Shown piece after piece: positions 1 to 7,766 of a stretch of 35,997 nucleotides of DNA. Source of the stretch: CAYRZF01 sp964428805 (GTDB taxonomy: Bacteria > Methylomirabilota > Methylomirabilia > Rokubacteriales > CSP1-6); contig CAYRZF010000012.1 in NCBI GenBank assembly GCA_964428805.1, forward strand, positions 1-35,997, read 5' to 3'. The notes beneath the pieces are model-generated. The model was not told where the DNA came from. It searched no databases and was given only the letters and a program-made list of their open reading frames with translations. Position 1 is the first letter of the stretch. Each line of letters begins with the position of its first letter. The position numbers and the translations under genes were made by a program.

Positions 1-15
1 TCGTCCAGTCAGGCA

Positions 16-888
16 TCACGCGCGTCCTTGCCAGTGACGGCAGACGGGGCGGAGACCGCACGGCCCGCAGACGACGGGGTGACGGCGGTCTCGGCAGTCC
101 CCGGACATCCGCTTGTGACAGAGGGCGAAGTCGTACTTGACCGGGTCCTCGGGGTCCAGGCGCCTGAGGCGCTGCGTGATCTCCATCGACATCCGCCACG
201 TGCGGCTCTTGCGCCTCGTGAGCCCGACGGCGCGAGACATGTTCTCCACGTGGGTATCCACGGGAATGAGAAGCTTGGCGGGAGAGACTTCACGCCAGAG
301 GCCGAAGTCAGGGGGCTCGCGTCTCACCATCCAGCGGAGAAAAAGGTGCAGGCGTTTGCACGGACCTCCTTTCGAGGGGAGAGGGAAGAGATGGCGATAA
401 CCCCGCGAGAGCCGCCCCCGGGGAAAGATCGCGCTCAGGTCCTGGGTCAGAAATCCTTGGACGAAGCGCTCGAGCGCCGGGCCCACGTCTGGATCGGCGT
501 CAGAGTAACCGGAGACAAAATACTGGCGAAGGGAGCCGTGACGGAGGAGGAGTCGCTGGGACGCCAGGCAGAAGGCCGCCAGGTCGCGGGGGCGATTGAA
601 CCGGTAGTGAAATCCCTCGAAGCCGTGGCCGTCCTTTTCGGGATCGAACCCCAGGATGAACCGGTGGGGCGAGGGACCCATCCGGGTGAGGGCCCAATCC
701 ACCCAGGGGCCAAAGAGGTCAACGCGGCCGTAGGCCAAGCTCGCCGTCAGGAGGGCCACCACCTCGCGATCGGCGGGGTCGGGATAGCGGAGGGGGAACC
801 GGATGGCGTCCCTGTCGATGCGAGCTGCCCAGTCAAATTCCCGATAGAGCCGTTCGAGCGCAGCTCGGAGTCGCACGACAGACGCCAT
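16..888 (-). CDS. TIGR02757/DUF2400 family protein, HhH-GPD glycosylase relative
   Basis: A 290-residue protein matching the TIGR02757 (DUF2400) family, whose function is not established. The family resembles the endonuclease III (HhH-GPD) fold. Visible support is the PVDTHVENMSRAVGL stretch, which mirrors the VDTHV..R segment carrying the catalytic Asp of endonuclease III (here Asp211). The C-terminus has four cysteines spaced C265-x8-C274-x2-C277-x5-C283, close to the [4Fe-4S] loop of endonuclease III (C-x6-C-x2-C-x5-C). I do not see the usual helix-hairpin-helix LPGVG segment or its catalytic lysine before VDTHV, so base excision activity should not be assumed. The ATG start is preceded by GAGGCG at a reasonable distance. 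It is the last gene on this strand before the window edge, about 55 nt after the exported-protein gene. Confidence 0.8.
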   Translation of the reverse strand: MASVVRLRAALERLYREFDWAARIDRDAIRFPLRYPDPADREVVALLTASLAYGRVDLFGPWVDWALTRMGPSPHRFILGFDPEKDGHGFEGFHYRFNRPRDLAAFCLASQRLLLRHGSLRQYFVSGYSDADPDVGPALERFVQGFLTQDLSAIFPRGRLSRGYRHLFPLPSKGGPCKRLHLFLRWMVRREPPDFGLWREVSPAKLLIPVDTHVENMSRAVGLTRRKSRTWRMSMEITQRLRRLDPEDPVKYDFALCHKRMSGDCRDRRHPVVCGPCGLRPVCRHWQGRA

Positions 889-944
889 CGGCTCGCCTCT
901 AATTTTCCATCATAGCACGGAGCGACAGCTCGACGGCGCTACCC

Positions 945-1253
945 TCAGGGCCGGGACGTGAGCTCCCGCTGGTGGTCCTCCAGGTGCCGTCGCGCGATCG
1001 ATTCATTCGACGGGTCGAGCCACTTGACCTGTCCCAGGCGCGAGAGCGCGGACCTGAGATGCGCGATGTCCACTTCCCCCTGCTCATTGTGGTGCGGAAG
1101 GTGGCGCACTCGCTTTCCATCTTCGGCGATTTCGACCACTGCGAAGGCTGAATCGGGCAGCTGCTCGATCCTCGCCCGTTTCCACTCTTCGGCTAAGACG
1201 GGCGTCGCTGCGACGAGAGTGAGGAGCACGAAGACAGGAACGTTGGCCCGCAT
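945..1253 (-). CDS. small exported protein with DUF6582-like sequence
   Basis: A 102-residue protein with a probable Sec signal peptide: Met-Arg-Ala, a hydrophobic stretch over residues 5-18, and an Ala-x-Pro-Val-Leu-Ala cleavage-like site near residue 21. The mature part has the pattern LPDSAFAVVE, RHLPHHNEQGEVD, HLRSALSRL and RRHLEDH. I associate this pattern with DUF6582-type sequences, which also occur in some phage head-protein contexts; no biochemical role is known to me. A good ribosome-binding site (GGAGG about 8 nt before ATG) supports the start. It is likely periplasmic or extracellular. It is separated by 76 nt from the upstream STAS gene and may belong to the same transcript. The family call is from pattern memory and is moderate. 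Confidence 0.65.
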   Translation of the reverse strand: MRANVPVFVLLTLVAATPVLAEEWKRARIEQLPDSAFAVVEIAEDGKRVRHLPHHNEQGEVDIAHLRSALSRLGQVKWLDPSNESIARRHLEDHQRELTSRP

Positions 1254-1329
1254 GGCTGTTACCTCCCCTCCAGTATGGCGAAGGCGCAGCGGGGCGCAAC
1301 GTCCAAAAGGGGGTACGCTTTGGGCCTGA

Positions 1330-1665
1330 CTAGCTCCAGGAAGCGACCGCGGCGCGGCGCGTGGGGTACACGGCCATCTCCTCGATCAAGCGGGTCATCT
1401 CGAAGATCCCACGCACCTCCGCGCGCAGGGCGCAGAGCCGGAGATCGCCACCGGCCTGGCGTACCCGCTTCATGGCGCTCACCAGCTCGCCCAGGCCCGC
1501 GCTGTCAATGTACGGGACGCCGTCAAGGTCCACAACGAGGCTGGTCTTTCCCGTGTCGATGAGCTCTTTGAGCGCTTGCTTCATGTGTGCCGCCGCGGCC
1601 GCATCCAGGTCACCCTTGGGGACGACTACCGTCACCTGACTCGACTGCGTGACCTCGATGTCCAC
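1330..1665 (-). CDS. STAS-domain anti-sigma factor antagonist-like protein
   Basis: A 111-residue single-domain STAS protein (SpoIIAA/RsbV type). The motif VPYIDSAGLGEL holds the conserved Asp-Ser pair, with Ser55 as the residue normally phosphorylated by a partner anti-sigma kinase. A longer reading frame runs upstream, but I choose the GTG at 1665: it starts exactly where the fold begins (VDIEVTQSSQVTVV) and has GGAGGAG 6 nt before it. A -10-like TACAAT (1746-1751) lies upstream without a clear -35. No anti-sigma factor or RsbW-like kinase is encoded nearby, so its partner is elsewhere or the domain serves another switch. In family terms the unphosphorylated form binds and inhibits an anti-sigma factor; applying that here is inference. 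Confidence 0.85.
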   Translation of the reverse strand: MDIEVTQSSQVTVVVPKGDLDAAAAAHMKQALKELIDTGKTSLVVDLDGVPYIDSAGLGELVSAMKRVRQAGGDLRLCALRAEVRGIFEMTRLIEEMAVYPTRRAAVASWS

Positions 1666-1768
1666 TCCTGGCTCCTCCAGTCCCTCGCGGTAGCCGTCGC
1701 GTCGGACCGCCCATCCCGCCGCGCGTCGCCGCGGCCCGAAGGGGTATTGTATCGCCCTGGGGAGAAAA

Positions 1769-2701
1769 CTAGGGGTGGGCCTCCAGGTAGCGCTCCGCCT
1801 CCAGGGCGGCCATGCAACCGGTCCCGGCGGCGGTGACGGCCTGGCGGTAGATGTGGTCCTGCACGTCGCCCGCGGCAAAGACGCCTGGCACTGAGGTCTG
1901 GGTCGTTCCGGGGACGACCTTGATGTACTCGTTGGGGAGGAGCTCGATCTGCCCCTTGAAGAGCTGCGTGTTGGGCTGGTGCCCGATGGCGATGAAGAGC
2001 CCATCCACCGGCCGCTCGGTGAGCTCGCCGCTCTTGAGGTTCTTCAGGCGGACTCCCGTGACCATCCCCTTCGACACGTCCAGCACCTCCTCCACCGCTG
2101 AGCTCCAGATGAACTCGACCTTGGGGTTCTTGAAGGCGCGCTCTTGCATGATCTTGGAGGCACGGAGGGTGTCCCGGCGGTGGACCACTTCCACCTTCCT
2201 GCCGAGTCGCGCGAGATAGAGCGCCTCTTCCATGGCGGAGTCCCCCCCCCCTGCGACCATGATGTTCTTATCCTTGAAGAAGAAGCCGTCGCAGGTGGCA
2301 CAGGTGGAGACGCCGCGACCCATCAGCTTCTTCTCTGATTCGAGGCCCAGGAGCTTCGACGAGGCGCCGGTAGCGATAATCACGGACAGGGCCTCGTAGG
2401 TCTCGGCTCCGGCGGTCACGCGGAACGGCCGCGCTCGGAAATCCACGGCCGTCACGTCCTCGCCGATGATCTCGGTGTCGAAGCGCTCGGCCTGCTTGCG
2501 GAAGATCTCCATAAGCGGAGGCCCATCGACCCCGTCCACGAAACCCGGGTAGTTTTCCACCAGGGTGGTCAGCATGAGCTGCCCTCCCCACTGGGTCCCG
2601 ATGAACATGAGCGGGGAGAGATTCGCCCGCGCGGCGTAGATGGCCGCCGTGAAGGCGGCCGGTCCCGATCCGATAATGATGACTTTCCGCGGGATTGGCA
2701 T
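1769..2701 (-). CDS. trxB: thioredoxin reductase-like NAD(P)H flavoprotein
   Basis: A 310-residue low-molecular-weight thioredoxin reductase. The N-terminal FAD-binding motif is GSGPAA (11-16), the redox-active disulfide is C134-A-T-C137, and the NAD(P)H motif is GGGDSA (151-156) followed by HRRDTLRASK. A second FAD contact, VFAAGDVQDHIYRQ, is near the C-terminus. Length and order match the family. The frame extends 59 codons upstream, but ATG at 2701 begins directly at the FAD fold. A weak promoter-like pair (TTCCGA, 17 nt, TAGAAT; 2733-2761) precedes it. The reaction is transfer of electrons from NADPH through FAD to a thioredoxin-like protein in the cytoplasm. No thioredoxin gene lies in the window, so the partner is unknown. 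It lies between the HAD gene and the STAS gene. Confidence 0.93.
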   Translation of the reverse strand: MPIPRKVIIIGSGPAAFTAAIYAARANLSPLMFIGTQWGGQLMLTTLVENYPGFVDGVDGPPLMEIFRKQAERFDTEIIGEDVTAVDFRARPFRVTAGAETYEALSVIIATGASSKLLGLESEKKLMGRGVSTCATCDGFFFKDKNIMVAGGGDSAMEEALYLARLGRKVEVVHRRDTLRASKIMQERAFKNPKVEFIWSSAVEEVLDVSKGMVTGVRLKNLKSGELTERPVDGLFIAIGHQPNTQLFKGQIELLPNEYIKVVPGTTQTSVPGVFAAGDVQDHIYRQAVTAAGTGCMAALEAERYLEAHP

Positions 2702-2763
2702 TGAGTTGGCGGCCCCCCGGGTCGTGGTTTCTATTCTATTAGATGCCAGGGGGATTCGGAAGG

Positions 2764-3525
2764 TTACCCGTCGCGTCCCCCGGGTGCCAGGATCCGGCCG
2801 AGCTCGGCGAGGGCCTTGACCTCGAAGTCCGGCGCTGGAATCCCTGGCGGAACCGACTCCCCATTCGGGTTGACCCACGCCGCGGCCATGCCCACCGCCT
2901 TTGCCCCCAGGACGTCAATGTCGGCCCGATCCCCAACAAACAGCGCGTCTCGGGGGGCGATGCCCAATCGACCGAGAGCGGCCTCGAAGATGGCCGCCTT
3001 GGGCTTGCGCCACCCGACGTCGGCCGAAACGACCACGGCCTCGAAGAGGTCGGTCACCCTCTCCCGGTCCAGGATCCACCGCGCCATCGGCGCGTAATCG
3101 AAGTTGGAGACGATGCCGAGCCTGTAGCGGCCGGAGAGGCCCGTCAGGAGGTCCCGGTGATCGGGGGGGAACTCCGCCGCCTGGGCCAGATAGCGCTTGT
3201 GGGTCTCGAGGAGGGCCTCCGTCACCTCGGGGGGAATTCGGCCGGGATCGAGACCCAGGCGGCGGAACAGGAGGTTGAAGCGCTCGGGGGCCCCGACCTC
3301 GCGGTAGTCGGCCGCCCGGAGGCGCTCCGCCTCCTGCCAGCTCCAGATAAGCGCTTCGAAAAACCGGGGGAGATCCACGCCGGGGGCGTGGGGGGCGAGC
3401 ACGGGATAGAGGTGGCCCGCGGTGGAGCGGAAGCTCCGGCCGTTGATGTGAACCTCGGGTAGCCGGTTCCGGTCGAACAGGACGAGGGTGTCGAAGAGAT
3501 CGAAGAGGATCGCGGAGAAGATCAT
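2764..3525 (-). CDS. HAD superfamily (subfamily IA) hydrolase
   Basis: A 253-residue HAD-like hydrolase. Motif I is FDLFDTLV with nucleophile Asp9; motif II is GIVSNFD; motif III has the Lys of GWRKPKAAIF; motif IV is LFVGDRADID. A helical cap is inserted between motifs I and II (about 20-120). The +2 position after the nucleophile is Phe11 rather than the Asp used as acid/base by classic phosphatases. This variant is common in subfamily IA and leaves the substrate open (dehalogenase-like or phosphatase-like). Its ATG overlaps the stop of the upstream 1414-residue gene in an ATGA arrangement (3522-3525), which indicates translational coupling and suggests a shared function. The substrate is not predictable. 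Confidence 0.85.
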   Translation of the reverse strand: MIFSAILFDLFDTLVLFDRNRLPEVHINGRSFRSTAGHLYPVLAPHAPGVDLPRFFEALIWSWQEAERLRAADYREVGAPERFNLLFRRLGLDPGRIPPEVTEALLETHKRYLAQAAEFPPDHRDLLTGLSGRYRLGIVSNFDYAPMARWILDRERVTDLFEAVVVSADVGWRKPKAAIFEAALGRLGIAPRDALFVGDRADIDVLGAKAVGMAAAWVNPNGESVPPGIPAPDFEVKALAELGRILAPGGRDG

Positions 3526-6500
3526 CGCGGCTCGCGCCCCTGCTGGAGCCGCGCTAGGGCCACACGGGCCGACGAGCGAACCGTCAGGCTCGAATCCCTG
3601 AGGGCTGCCCGCAGACCCTGGTCAGCCTCGGGGAAGGGAAGGTCTCCGAGGGCACGGGCGGCGACAGCCCGGACCGTTTCCGGAAGGCCTTTGACCAGCC
3701 CGAGAAAGCGTGGGCGGCGCTGAAGAACTTCGACGAGGGGACGGACACCTCGCTCATCTTTCAGGTATCCAAGGCACAGGCAGGAGGCCTTCAGCACATC
3801 GGGCTGCGCCACCCGTCTGAGGAGCCGCACGACCGCGTCCAAGAGCTCCGTAGCCTGGATTCCCCGGATGCACTCGAGCGCCCCGACCAGTCTTTCGGGT
3901 TGCGTTTCTCCCAGGGCGCGCTCCAGGAACCTCACGGCCGCGCCCCTCGGAAGGCGGGAAAGCACACCCGCGAATTCTGCCCGGACGAGGACGTCAGGGT
4001 GAGCCAGAAGAAAGAAGAAGTCGGGGCCAAGCTGGGGGGTGAGGAGATCCAGAACGCTGACGATCCTGCGGGAAGTCTCCCCCGAGGCCGGGGGACGGAG
4101 TTGAGGGACTAGGAGCTGTAGCCCGGCATTCGGCAGCGACCGGAGAAGGGTGGCGGCCACCTTTCGCATTTCCTCATCGTCCTCAACAACGATGAGCTCG
4201 GCAAGGGTGTTGAGGGCCCCTTCTCCCAGGGCGCTCAGGACAGCTTTCGCCTGTTCGCGGCGCGTCGGATCGCTCTCCCTCAGCGCGGCGAGGATCGGTC
4301 GGAGGGCGCCGGTCGCCACCAGGGTCTGTACGGCCGTGGCCGCCAGGGAGAGAAACTCCTTCTCATTGGGTTTCGCTTTCTGACCTCTTACCAGGGCTTC
4401 GGCCAAGCGAGCCGAGCGGGCAAGGTCGCCTTCCTTCAGAAAGAGCTTGAGGGCCTCAGCCGCGGCGCGGGCCTCCCACTGAAAGGGATGGGGGCTCATT
4501 TCCTTGAGCAGGGCTTTCTCCAGCGGCTCGAAGGACAAGCTGAGAAGCCAGGAGAGGATCCGGGGGGTCCCCCCCGTCAGCAGGAGGTGGAGAGCGGCGG
4601 CCGCGCGCTGACGGGTGCCCGCCATCAGGCTGGCGAGACCTGCCATGATGCGCTCCCAGAGTTGGCGCGCCAGGTCCTCCCGATCGGAGCCGAGCCAGGC
4701 GTCCAGGGCTGAGGGGATCTGCTCCTGGCGAAATCCAGGGGTCGCGCCCGTTTCTTCCAGCCATTGCGCCACGTCCCGTAAGAGCCGGTCCTCCTCGGTG
4801 AGCGCCCCACCCGGGGCAGCGGCACCGCCCGGCACGGCCGCTCCGGGGCTCCCGCCCTCTACCACCCATGCCCGCGCCGCCGTGTAGGACTTGGTTCCCA
4901 CCTGGATGGTCCTGATCCCGTGATCCTCCAGCAGCTTTCCCCAGAGAAGAGGGGTCACCGCGTCCGCTTCACGCGGCCGAGCCATCTGGCTGACGAATAC
5001 GCCGAGGTCCGCGCGGCTCACGCCCTGGGTAAGAGTCAAACTGGTGAGACCATTGTCGTGTAAGAGCTTGCGCAGGAGGGGGATCGTAATGCCGAACACT
5101 TTCGGGTTGGCTTTGGCGCCGTTGATGACGATCGTTTCGTCGGCGAGCGCTATGGTCACCGCCGGAACCCGGTCGAGGAGCGCCTGGGCCTGGCGGTCCA
5201 ACTTCTCCTGCATCAAGAGGTTGAGCTCGCTTTCGGGCGGGTACAGCCGTACGTTGTCCACCGCCGCCATGAGGGAACGGAACATGTCCGCCGCCAGGCG
5301 GAGGGCCTCGTCGTCGAGCAGCGCTTCCTTCCCCACGGGCCTGCCCGCCTCTTTCTTCCGGACGTCGAGGTAAAGGGCGGGAAGCACTCCCACGTGAACG
5401 AGCCCGCGGGAGCTCAGCAGTTCCTCCCACCTGGCAACTTCCGGTCGGATCCCCAGCGGGGGACCACTGAGAATTTTCAGGGTTTCTCCCACCTCGGACT
5501 CACTGACCCCGCGCACGAACGTCACACTCCGAATCCCGTGCTCGGCGAAGAAACGGAGGAGATCCTGGGTCGCCCCCCCCAGTGCCTTTGCCTCCAGGGT
5601 TCGGCCGTTCACCAAGAGCGCTTGGCGGTGCTCGGCCAAGGTCACGGCTTCGGCCGATTCCACCAGCGTCAACAGGGAGGTCGTTGCCGCGGCGACCTCC
5701 TCGCGGACGAGCTGGCTTTCCTTCGGAAAGACCCGCATGTTCTTGGCGGCGACGGCCAGCGTCCTAACGAACTGAACCGCCAGCGGAACGGTGCGTTCGT
5801 CGATCAGCCGTGTGGCTTCCTGGATTCGGACCTTAACCGTTCCGGCCTCCCCTCCCCCGGCCTCGCCTTTTTCCACGGCGCCGACGTCCATCCATGAGAA
5901 CAGCCACTCTCGGAGCTCGCGAAGCTTCTCGCGGTAGATGGCGGCTTTGCCCGGGTCGTCGGAGCGCTCGAAATGATACGCGAGCGGCCCGAGAGCCTCA
6001 TGACTTTCGGGAGCCTTCAAGCGTTCGTACACCTCGGCCACTTTCCGGTGGGTCTGGCGTCGATGCGCCGCATCGAGACCGTCGTACACGACCTCCTGGA
6101 GGCGCTCGTGAGTGAACCGGATCTCACCCGGGTCCGCGACGGGGTCAATCTTGTCGAACACGCCGTGACGACGCCCGCGATCCACGATCTGGAGAGTCTC
6201 GGCCGGGTCCTGGCCCAGCACCTCCGCCAGCACCGGGAGATCAAGCTCGGGGCCGATGACCGATGCCTCCGAGACCAGCTCGAGGGTTTCCGGTTCCAGG
6301 ATCTCCAGACGCCTCGCGATCGCCTCGTCGGGGGTGGCGGGGAAGTGCTCGAGGGTCACCTGGTCAAAATTCCACGCGTCCTCCTCCTCCTTGAGCACCC
6401 CTCGTGTGATCAGGCCTTTCAGGGTCTCTTCCACCAACAACGGGATGCCCCGACTCACTTGGTAGAGAAGCTGGTGGAAGCGGGCGGGGATGGAGTGGCG

Positions 6501-7766
6501 AAGAAGGCTCATCGCCAGCTCCGCCACCTGCAAAAACGTGAGCGGGGCGAAAGTCACTCGATGACACTGGGCTGAGGCCTCAAATTGGGGCAGGAAACGC
6601 GGGAGGGAGCGGAGGTCCGACTCGGGCTCCGCGCGGCCGTCGGTCACCGCCGTGGCGCAGACCAGGAGCTTGCCGTCCTCCCGACTCAAGAGGTGAAGGA
6701 GGACCGCCAGACTGCTCTCGTCGGCCCAATGGAGATTTTCGAGGAGCACCACCAGTGGGGCGGTCTGGGAGATCAGGCAGAGGAGGTCAACCACCCCCTC
6801 AAAAAGCAGGCGCCGCCGCTCTGGCGCCGGGATCGCCTCTCCCTCGCCCTTGCTCGGTGTGAGGAATGGGAGCAGGGACCCCAGCGCCGCGAGCTTCGGC
6901 CCCGCGAGCCGCACCGTGATCGGCGCGACCTTCTCCGGCGACCGGTCGAAGTACTCCTGGAGCCATGGGGTCAGGGCGCTGTAGGGCACTGCCTGGCTTT
7001 GAGCCAGGCACCCGCCCTGGACGAACTCGAGGCCCGCGCTCCTGGATAACCCGGGCAACTCCGCCAGAAAGCGGCTCTTCCCCACCCCGTGTTCACCTTG
7101 GATGAGGATAAAGAGATTTCCTCCGGCGCGTGCCTGCTCGAAGAGCGTCTTGTACCGCGCCAGGTCTTGGTCCCGACCCAGGAGTCTCGGGCGATGGAGT
7201 CGCTCCAGCGCCTCCTTCTCGGTCGGGAGCCTTTCACCCGTGTCCTGGCTGACGCGGTTTTTGCCCAGGTGCTTCGAGCGGGCGACGGCCCGGCGGACTT
7301 TCTCGATCAGGCCCGATGCGGTTTGGGCCTCCTCGGGAAACGCGGCGACTCCCAGGCTGGCTTGGACCGGGATGCCGCTCGGCATGTGAGGGAGGACAAT
7401 CGGCTGGGCGCTGATCCGCTGCCGGATCTCCTCCGCCACGGCCAGCGCCCGGGCAGTTTCCATCCCCTCCAGGAAGACGAAGAACTCGTCGCCGGCATAG
7501 CGAATGGCATACCCCCCCTTGCGCCGGCCCTCGAGGAGCAGTTCGGCCACCCGCCTGAGCACCACGTCTCCCGCCAGACGGCCGTGGGTGTCGTTGATGG
7601 TTCTGAAGTCATCGAGGTTGAGCATGATCACCGACAGCGGGATCTTCTGCTCGGCAAGCCAGGCAAAGCGTTCCTTCAGGTACTGCGCCATGAACCACCA
7701 GTTGTAGAGCTGGGTCAGGCGGTCGAGGAAGAAAAGCCGTGCGGGATCGCGGAACGGGACCGTCAT
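3522..7766 (-). CDS. GGDEF + STAND-like NTPase + HEAT-repeat protein (downstream paralogue)
   Basis: A 1414-residue multidomain protein, paralogous over its full length to the gene immediately upstream. Order: GGDEF domain (about 10-175; signature A91-GDEF), NTPase of the AAA_16/MalT-like type (about 190-600; Walker A GEHGVGKS at 224-231), two copies of a roughly 110-residue module marked by MRVFPKES and VRLYPPES, then HEAT-like helical repeats ending in ALRDSSLTVRSSARVALARL. The GGDEF site looks impaired: Asn50 replaces the first metal-binding Asp of the DxD segment, the substrate segment reads LYNWWF instead of LYNRRF, and no RxxD inhibitory site precedes the signature. Walker B reads LLENLHWADE, with Glu-Asn in place of Asp-Asp. 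The frame extends upstream into the paralogue; ATG at 7766 overlaps that gene's stop (ATGA). I know of no characterised protein with this architecture. Confidence 0.88.
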   Translation of the reverse strand: MTVPFRDPARLFFLDRLTQLYNWWFMAQYLKERFAWLAEQKIPLSVIMLNLDDFRTINDTHGRLAGDVVLRRVAELLLEGRRKGGYAIRYAGDEFFVFLEGMETARALAVAEEIRQRISAQPIVLPHMPSGIPVQASLGVAAFPEEAQTASGLIEKVRRAVARSKHLGKNRVSQDTGERLPTEKEALERLHRPRLLGRDQDLARYKTLFEQARAGGNLFILIQGEHGVGKSRFLAELPGLSRSAGLEFVQGGCLAQSQAVPYSALTPWLQEYFDRSPEKVAPITVRLAGPKLAALGSLLPFLTPSKGEGEAIPAPERRRLLFEGVVDLLCLISQTAPLVVLLENLHWADESSLAVLLHLLSREDGKLLVCATAVTDGRAEPESDLRSLPRFLPQFEASAQCHRVTFAPLTFLQVAELAMSLLRHSIPARFHQLLYQVSRGIPLLVEETLKGLITRGVLKEEEDAWNFDQVTLEHFPATPDEAIARRLEILEPETLELVSEASVIGPELDLPVLAEVLGQDPAETLQIVDRGRRHGVFDKIDPVADPGEIRFTHERLQEVVYDGLDAAHRRQTHRKVAEVYERLKAPESHEALGPLAYHFERSDDPGKAAIYREKLRELREWLFSWMDVGAVEKGEAGGGEAGTVKVRIQEATRLIDERTVPLAVQFVRTLAVAAKNMRVFPKESQLVREEVAAATTSLLTLVESAEAVTLAEHRQALLVNGRTLEAKALGGATQDLLRFFAEHGIRSVTFVRGVSESEVGETLKILSGPPLGIRPEVARWEELLSSRGLVHVGVLPALYLDVRKKEAGRPVGKEALLDDEALRLAADMFRSLMAAVDNVRLYPPESELNLLMQEKLDRQAQALLDRVPAVTIALADETIVINGAKANPKVFGITIPLLRKLLHDNGLTSLTLTQGVSRADLGVFVSQMARPREADAVTPLLWGKLLEDHGIRTIQVGTKSYTAARAWVVEGGSPGAAVPGGAAAPGGALTEEDRLLRDVAQWLEETGATPGFRQEQIPSALDAWLGSDREDLARQLWERIMAGLASLMAGTRQRAAAALHLLLTGGTPRILSWLLSLSFEPLEKALLKEMSPHPFQWEARAAAEALKLFLKEGDLARSARLAEALVRGQKAKPNEKEFLSLAATAVQTLVATGALRPILAALRESDPTRREQAKAVLSALGEGALNTLAELIVVEDDEEMRKVAATLLRSLPNAGLQLLVPQLRPPASGETSRRIVSVLDLLTPQLGPDFFFLLAHPDVLVRAEFAGVLSRLPRGAAVRFLERALGETQPERLVGALECIRGIQATELLDAVVRLLRRVAQPDVLKASCLCLGYLKDERGVRPLVEVLQRRPRFLGLVKGLPETVRAVAARALGDLPFPEADQGLRAALRDSSLTVRSSARVALARLQQGREPR

